A stretch of DNA of 64,000 bases. Source: Deltaproteobacteria bacterium. Its GTDB lineage: Bacteria > Desulfobacterota > Syntrophia > Syntrophales > JACQWR01. This document shows positions 59,780-64,000 of the stretch, in pieces. Made by a program: the position numbers and the translations under genes. Position 1 is the stretch's first letter, and the number at the start of each line of letters is the position of its first letter. Location of the stretch: assembly GCA_016209105.1 (NCBI GenBank), contig JACQWR010000017.1, forward strand, positions 1 through 64,000, in the 5' to 3' direction. Below the pieces are notes generated by a model. It saw nothing but the letters and a program-made list of their open reading frames with translations. It was not told the DNA's origin and did no database searches.

Positions 59780-60196
59780 CTATACGCAGACGATCTGGAA
59801 ATCGAAAACGGTGTGGATAGCCTCGAAATCTCGCTTGTTTTGGGTATAAACCATTGCCCCCGCGCTTTTTGCGGATGAAGCGATCAGGCAGTCGTTCGTG
59901 ATCGAGGAAGATTTTCTGATGTTGTATCCTTTTAATTCTTGGAGCTTGGCGATGATTTCACCGGCCTGCTGATAGTCTTTCAGGGTCGGCACAATAATCC
60001 TTTCCACCCGTTTGAAATAATTTGAAAGTTCCTGGACTGCCTTGAGGGCTTCCTTTGAGTGAGCTCCAGCCCTGATTTCCATCAGGACCACCGCTGAAAG
60101 ATACACCAAGCCCTGGGATAGGAAAAGCCCCTTGAAGCGTTCCGGGTTCATGAATCTGTCAATGAAGATGTTCGTATCGACGAGTTTCTTAAGCAT
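59780..60196 (-). CDS. vapC: PIN-domain (VapC-type) toxin
   Basis: I chose ATG 60196 (MLKKLVDTNIFIDRFMNPER), giving 138 residues. The PIN active-site acids appear in LVDTNIFIDRF, VVLMEIRAGAH, ITNDCLIASSAKSAGAMVYT and NKRDFEAI. VapC toxins are Mg-dependent RNases acting on tRNA or rRNA. The gene overlaps its antitoxin by eight bases, and its stop abuts the stop of the truncated prenyltransferase, marking an insertion boundary. Confidence 0.88.
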   Translation of the reverse strand: MLKKLVDTNIFIDRFMNPERFKGLFLSQGLVYLSAVVLMEIRAGAHSKEALKAVQELSNYFKRVERIIVPTLKDYQQAGEIIAKLQELKGYNIRKSSSITNDCLIASSAKSAGAMVYTQNKRDFEAIHTVFDFQIVCV

Positions 60197-60380
60197 AGTT
60201 TTGCCGGATTTCAACACCCCGGAATTTTTCAAAGATAGTTTCCAACTCGATTTTGCCGGCAGCCATATCCACTGCCTTCATAACCGCTTCGGAATTATCC
60301 TTGACGTGGAAAATTTTTTTAACCTTTTCAATATCCCTTTTATTGATATTGATTCGCTCAATGGTTACGGTTGCCGCCAT
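60189..60380 (-). CDS. small antitoxin of the PIN toxin pair
   Basis: The 63-residue protein starts MAATVTIERININKRDIEKV and ends GKIELETIFEKFRGVEIRQN. It is acidic in the C-terminal half and lies upstream of and overlaps the PIN toxin, the usual antitoxin-first order. GGAGG precedes its ATG. No standard DNA-binding fold is obvious; an RHH-like or short helical antitoxin is possible. Confidence 0.8.
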   Translation of the reverse strand: MAATVTIERININKRDIEKVKKIFHVKDNSEAVMKAVDMAAGKIELETIFEKFRGVEIRQNYA

Positions 60381-60594
60381 TTCCTGCCACCTCCCTTATT
60401 TTTTTTTTGTTTGTTTGTTTGATAAGGCATTGCTTTTTGATGGAGAGAGTATAAGAAAAACAGCCTTGTATGTCAAATGAATAGTGGCCAATGTAAATAT
60501 TAGCCACAAAATATGGGGTGCGGTTCCGATGATCGTGGAAGAGATATATCGAGACATCCGTCCTTTTGAAAAATCGAATCACCTTTTGGTCGAG

Positions 60595-61125
60595 TCACCC
60601 GTCAAAAGGCATTCCCCGCCTTCGCGGGGACAGGCTCCTATTTTCTGAATCAGACGCGCCCAATTTCCGACGGAATATTTTTTCATTCCCCTGGGGTTTC
60701 AGGATGCAGGGTATAGCCTCGTCGCTGCCTTCCTTCTGCCGTTTACCCCGGGTGACGTTGCTGTACCAACCGTAGTACCGGACCATCTGTTCCCTCCGGT
60801 TCGGTACATGCGAGCACATGGCCGCGAGCCACTCAGGGGCATCAAAGACCTTCCGATCATTGCCGCTTTTCGCCGCATAGATGACGGTCCCTTCATCAGC
60901 GAGATACTGCATCCGTTCCTGGGAGAAGGATGCCCGGATGATGTACCTCGCCAGGTTCTCCATTGACCACTTATGCACCTGTCCAGTTTTTCCAGACCAG
61001 CGCTCACCACGGGTGCGGCGGAGGACCCAAACGGGCCTTTTCTTCCGGAGGTTCGCTCCATCCTGCCGGATGCCCCGAATCTGCCGCATTTCGACCGGTA
61101 ATAAATAAGAGTATTTACCTATCAT
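60595..61125 (-). pseudogene. IS91-family transposase relic
   Basis: From about 60963 down, the frame reads MENLARYIIRASFSQERMQY, then EWLAAMCSHVPNRREQMVRY and YGWYSNVTRGKRQKEGSDEA, the conserved C-terminal part of IS91-type (Y2) transposases. Upstream codons to 61125 do not match the family. At the other end the matching frame shifts: GNWARLIQKIGACP is readable only in a different frame. A CCCCGC-CTTC-GCGGGG hairpin (60614-60629) interrupts the sequence there. Both ends are therefore damaged. Confidence 0.75.
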
Positions 61126-61237
61126 ATTGCATAGACAAAATTGGCATGGTCTTTTTGAATTTGTGCGCCTAATATGTACTTGTGATCAGTTTATAAACAA
61201 GGGAAAATTGTGGCACAAAATTATAACGTGTCTGGTT

Positions 61238-61287
61238 TCGGAATGGGTCATCCAGCATACAGTCGGAATGGGTCATCCAGCATACAG
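61238..61287 (+). repeat. 25-bp perfect tandem repeat upstream of the PQQ-type dehydrogenase gene
   Basis: The unit TCGGAATGGGTCATCCAGCA plus TACAG occurs twice with no spacer (61238-61262 and 61263-61287), ending 60 bases before the dehydrogenase start. It may be a regulator-binding pair or a local slippage product. Confidence 0.75.
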
Positions 61288-61346
61288 ACTGAAACAGGCC
61301 TTCGGCAACAAGCAATGTCCACTTAATTAAGAAAGGAGAACATTCG

Positions 61347-62960
61347 ATGAAAAACATTCGTAGATTTAGGAAACTGTTATCGATAGTTCTGATGGCTCTA
61401 ACGTCAGTCTCTCTGACTCTGTTTGCTGCAACAGCCTTTTCGGAAACTAATACTGAATGGCTCATGTTCAACGGCAGTTACAGTGCGGACAGATTTTCAA
61501 CGTTAAAACAGATCACCACGAAAAACGTGGACTCGCTCGTGCAAGTGGGACGGTACGAACTACCGGAAACAACTTCCTTCCAAGCAGGCCCGGTTGTCGT
61601 GAAAAGCAGGTTGTACGTAACCACGGCTACAGCAACATATGCCATGGATGCGCGCACGGGTAAGCTATTCTGGAGCCACAAGTACACTCCCAAGAGCCTT
61701 GGAATCGGTACACCTGTCCGGGGCTTGGCGTATGTTGACGGAAGAATTTATCGGGGCACGCCTGATGCCCATCTGCTCTCACTGGACGCCAAGACAGGCA
61801 AAGTCGTATGGGACGTGGTAGGCGCCAACGCCGAGGTTGGGGAATACTTTACAGCCGCTCCTATTCTATGGAAGGGAACCATATTTCTGGGCACTTCCGG
61901 CAGCGATGTTGGAGCAGTCGGGCATATGAGGGCCTTTAGTATCAAGGATGGACGACCTCTTTGGAACTTTGACATCGTTCCATCTTCCGGTCCGGGAGCC
62001 GATACCTGGCCGTCAGACCCCGCAAAGCAACGGGCCGGTGGTGGAATGTATTCTTCCTTTGCTTTGGATACAGCTACTGGAATCCTATACGTGCCAACGG
62101 GTAATCCAGGCCCGGATTTTGTTGGTGACTACCGACCCGGCGATAATTTATATACCTGCTCGGTTGTCATGCTGGACACCAAAACCGGTAAGTTGCTCGG
62201 TTATCATCAGTTCGTCCCGCATGACATTCATGATTGGGACATTGCTGCAAGCCCGATCCTGTTTACATCCAAATCGGGGGAAAAGATGGTTGCAGTCGGA
62301 GGTAAAAATGGTTACCTGTACGGCCTGAACCGCAACCTTACAACTGTCGCTTGGAAAACCCCGGTCACCACAATCTACAATGCGGATGCACCCCTGACCC
62401 CTGAGGGTACCCGTTTCGCTCCGGGAACGCAAGGAGGGGTGAACTGGAACGGCCCAGCCTACTCGCCTTTGGTGAATGCGGTATATGTGAACACGAGGGA
62501 CTGGGCCACCACGGTTAAGGTGGGAGGTCCTGAAGCGCTTGAATACACTCCCGGCAAGGTTTTCCTCGGTTCTGCAAATGGCTTTGGAGAAGATGACCCA
62601 GCTTCGGAACAGTCGGGGTGGTTGACGGCAGTAGACGCCGACAGTGGGCACATTCTGTGGCAATACCATGCTCCGCTGCCTCTTGCCGCGGCTGTGACAC
62701 CTACGGCTGGGGGACTTCTCCTCACCGGTGATTTGGAAGGTAATCTCCTTGCCTTCGATGCCGCTACAGGAAAAATGATTTCTAAGAAAAAAACAGATGG
62801 TCCCATAGGTGGCGGTATCATAACGTACTCAATTAACGGGAAGCAGTATGTGGCTGTTGCCGCCGGCATGAACAACGCCATCATGGGAACAAAGAGCGGT
62901 CCAGCTTCCGTAGTCATCTATGCCTTGCCGGATAAAGGTAGCAAGCAAAAAAATAGATAA
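61347..62960 (+). CDS. PQQ-type beta-propeller alcohol dehydrogenase-like protein, periplasmic
   Basis: The 537-residue protein starts at ATG 61347 after AAAGGAGA. It has a signal peptide (LLSIVLMALTSVSLTLFAAT, cleavage near AFSET) and tryptophan-docking propeller repeats (TYAMDARTGKLFWSHKYTPK, LLSLDAKTGKVVWDVVGANA, GWLTAVDADSGHILWQYHAP, LLAFDAATGKMISKKKT). The active-site-like segments LYVPTGNPGPDF and FVPHDIHDWDIAASPIL supply the Asn and Asp of quinoprotein dehydrogenases. The Cys-Cys disulfide ring of methanol dehydrogenase is not seen. There is no fused cytochrome c domain. Substrate is unknown, and a PQQ supply cannot be judged from here. Confidence 0.85.
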   Translation: MKNIRRFRKLLSIVLMALTSVSLTLFAATAFSETNTEWLMFNGSYSADRFSTLKQITTKNVDSLVQVGRYELPETTSFQAGPVVVKSRLYVTTATATYAMDARTGKLFWSHKYTPKSLGIGTPVRGLAYVDGRIYRGTPDAHLLSLDAKTGKVVWDVVGANAEVGEYFTAAPILWKGTIFLGTSGSDVGAVGHMRAFSIKDGRPLWNFDIVPSSGPGADTWPSDPAKQRAGGGMYSSFALDTATGILYVPTGNPGPDFVGDYRPGDNLYTCSVVMLDTKTGKLLGYHQFVPHDIHDWDIAASPILFTSKSGEKMVAVGGKNGYLYGLNRNLTTVAWKTPVTTIYNADAPLTPEGTRFAPGTQGGVNWNGPAYSPLVNAVYVNTRDWATTVKVGGPEALEYTPGKVFLGSANGFGEDDPASEQSGWLTAVDADSGHILWQYHAPLPLAAAVTPTAGGLLLTGDLEGNLLAFDAATGKMISKKKTDGPIGGGIITYSINGKQYVAVAAGMNNAIMGTKSGPASVVIYALPDKGSKQKNR

Positions 62961-63085
62961 ATTTTTGCGGGACAATTGACTCTTTATCAATGTCTTCTCG
63001 ATCTGTGCGTTAAATTGACTGATTACAGTCGAATAAGACCGTCCATAATGAAGTATGAGTTTAGAAACTGAAAAGGAGGCGAATC

Positions 63086-63742
63086 ATGAACTACACGGAA
63101 CTGCTCAATCCCCAAAACTCGGCCCTTGTCCTCATCGACTTTCAACCCCAGATGGTCTTCGGCGTCGCCAGCATCGACCGGCAGACCCTCTTCAACAACG
63201 TCCTGCTCCTGGCCAAGGCGGCAAAAATCTTCAAGGTGCCGACCATCCTCACCACGGTGGAATCAAAAAGTTTCTCCGGCAACATGTGGCCGGAGCTCCT
63301 CGACATTTTCCCCAACCAGGAGCCTGTCGAACGAAGCTCCATGAACTCCTGGGAGGACGCGAAATTTGTGGCGGCAGTGAAGGCCACCGGGCGGAAGAAA
63401 CTGGTCATGGCGGCCCTCTGGACCGAGGTCTGCCTGGCATTCCCAGCCCTGGAGGCCATGAAGGCAGGCTATGATGTCTATGCCGTGGAAGACGCCTCGG
63501 GGGGTACCAGCGTCACCGCCCACAACGCCGCCATGCGGCGCGTCGAACAGGCGGGAGCGGTACCGATGACCGCCCTGCAGCTTCTCCTCGAGTACCAGCG
63601 GGACTGGGCACGCAAGGAGACTTACGACGCCGTGATCGGAGTGGTGAAGGAACACTGCGGCGCCTACGGCCAGGGATGCGAGTATGCGTACACCATGGTG
63701 CACGGCGCACCCCCCAGTCGGCGCAATGCAAAAAAAGGCTGA
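63086..63742 (+). CDS. isochorismatase-family hydrolase, YcaC-like
   Basis: The 218-residue protein starts MNYTELLNPQNSALVLIDFQ behind AAAAGGAGG. It has the catalytic Asp (VLIDFQPQM), a Lys/Glu region (TILTTVESKSFSGNMWPELL) and the catalytic Cys in AALWTEVCLAFPALEAMKAG, then DASGGTSVTAHNAAMRRVEQ. This is the YcaC group of the cysteine-hydrolase fold; true substrates of this group are unknown. It lies four bases before an ABM-domain gene, so the two are probably translated together. Confidence 0.9.
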   Translation: MNYTELLNPQNSALVLIDFQPQMVFGVASIDRQTLFNNVLLLAKAAKIFKVPTILTTVESKSFSGNMWPELLDIFPNQEPVERSSMNSWEDAKFVAAVKATGRKKLVMAALWTEVCLAFPALEAMKAGYDVYAVEDASGGTSVTAHNAAMRRVEQAGAVPMTALQLLLEYQRDWARKETYDAVIGVVKEHCGAYGQGCEYAYTMVHGAPPSRRNAKKG

Positions 63743-63746
63743 TGCC

Positions 63747-64000
63747 ATGGAAGTCCCGACGAATGAAACCGGCCCGCTCACGGTCATCGTCACCTGGCGG
63801 GTCCTGAAGGGACGCGAAAGGGAGTTCGAGGCGTGGCGCCATGAGATTGGGGACGCTGCCCTCGAATTCCCCGGCCATATGGGGGTCAACGTGATCCTCC
63901 CCAGCGGCGGCGGAGGGGAGTATGTGGTAATCTTCCGATTCGATACGTACGAGCACCTGCGCGCCTGGCAGGAATCGGACATCCGTCGGGAGTTATTGAA
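63747..64000 (+). CDS. antibiotic biosynthesis monooxygenase (ABM) domain protein, partial
   Basis: From ATG 63747 the frame reads MEVPTNETGPLTVIVTWRVL, then KGREREFEAWRHEIGDAALE, MGVNVILPSGGGGEYVVIFR and FDTYEHLRAWQESDIRRELL to the window edge. The ferredoxin-like ABM fold is recognisable from V-TWRVKPG-like and FRFDT-EHLRAWQES motifs. Longer ABM proteins of this type often carry C-terminal membrane spans, which would lie outside the window. It follows the hydrolase gene by four bases. Confidence 0.8.
   Translation, partial: MEVPTNETGPLTVIVTWRVLKGREREFEAWRHEIGDAALEFPGHMGVNVILPSGGGGEYVVIFRFDTYEHLRAWQESDIRRELL

Noticed and set aside
62977-63030. two TTGACT boxes as promoters for the isochorismatase-family gene
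   Set aside because: Neither has a convincing -10 element at 16-18 bp.

Overview
The window is a chromosomal segment of an anaerobic, Gram-negative bacterium with Deltaproteobacteria/Desulfobacterota character, most like Syntrophales. The grounds are a FlxABCD-HdrABC-type electron-bifurcation cluster, futalosine-pathway menaquinone genes, an outer-membrane gene set (RND efflux, LpxR-type deacylase, MltA, lipoproteins) and an in-frame UGA selenoprotein gene. No rRNA, tRNA or CRISPR array was seen. Gene assignments rest on recognising protein families by eye; no database search was run.

Layout. 1-1.9 kb is accessory: the end of an IS3-type element sits inside a broken IS1-type transposase, followed by a P63C-domain phage-type gene with three palindromic operator-like sites and a small gene sharing its basic motif. 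1.9-5 kb is a three-gene ABC export operon with a NEW3-domain protein. 5.1-8.9 kb holds an FMN-binding protein, an unknown protein, RdgC and an LpxR-like protein. 8.9-15.4 kb is a tetR-mexA-mexB-oprM efflux operon with a visible promoter and a 22-bp perfect operator palindrome. 15.8-18.1 kb is a molybdopterin oxidoreductase; a decayed patchwork copy of it lies at 25.4 kb. 18.8-25.3 kb is a six-gene Hdr/Flx operon, probably coupling NADH oxidation to ferredoxin and disulfide reduction.

25.8-36.5 kb is housekeeping: nadK, recN, short-form argA, mltA, an HU gene, trpS-scpA-scpB-rluB, a second HU/IHF gene, an M50 protease and radC. Directly upstream of radC is a 68-codon glutaredoxin-like selenoprotein gene with an in-frame UGA and a SECIS-like hairpin. 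37-44 kb has an NlpC/P60 lipoprotein, a CheX-like protein, a hybrid histidine kinase and an HDOD-GAF kinase. 44.4-53.3 kb has uvrB, mqnD, a Tim44-like protein, a DUF2284 protein and a moxR-DUF58-DUF4129 set.

53.4-64 kb mixes metabolic and accessory genes: an acetyltransferase, an M24-fold protein without its usual Asp ligands, a nitroreductase, a RelE/RHH toxin-antitoxin pair, mqnC, a fused mqnE-mqnA gene, a truncated mqnP-like prenyltransferase abutting a PIN toxin-antitoxin pair, an IS91 relic, a PQQ-type dehydrogenase, an isochorismatase-family hydrolase and the start of an ABM-domain protein.

At least three families of short intergenic repeats are scattered through the window: a GC-rich hairpin family with a GCCGAATT end, a second hairpin family beginning near ATGACYGGG, and a 165-bp MITE-like element with AGGCTGTT ends. 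One copy supplies the last codons and stop of the DUF58 gene.
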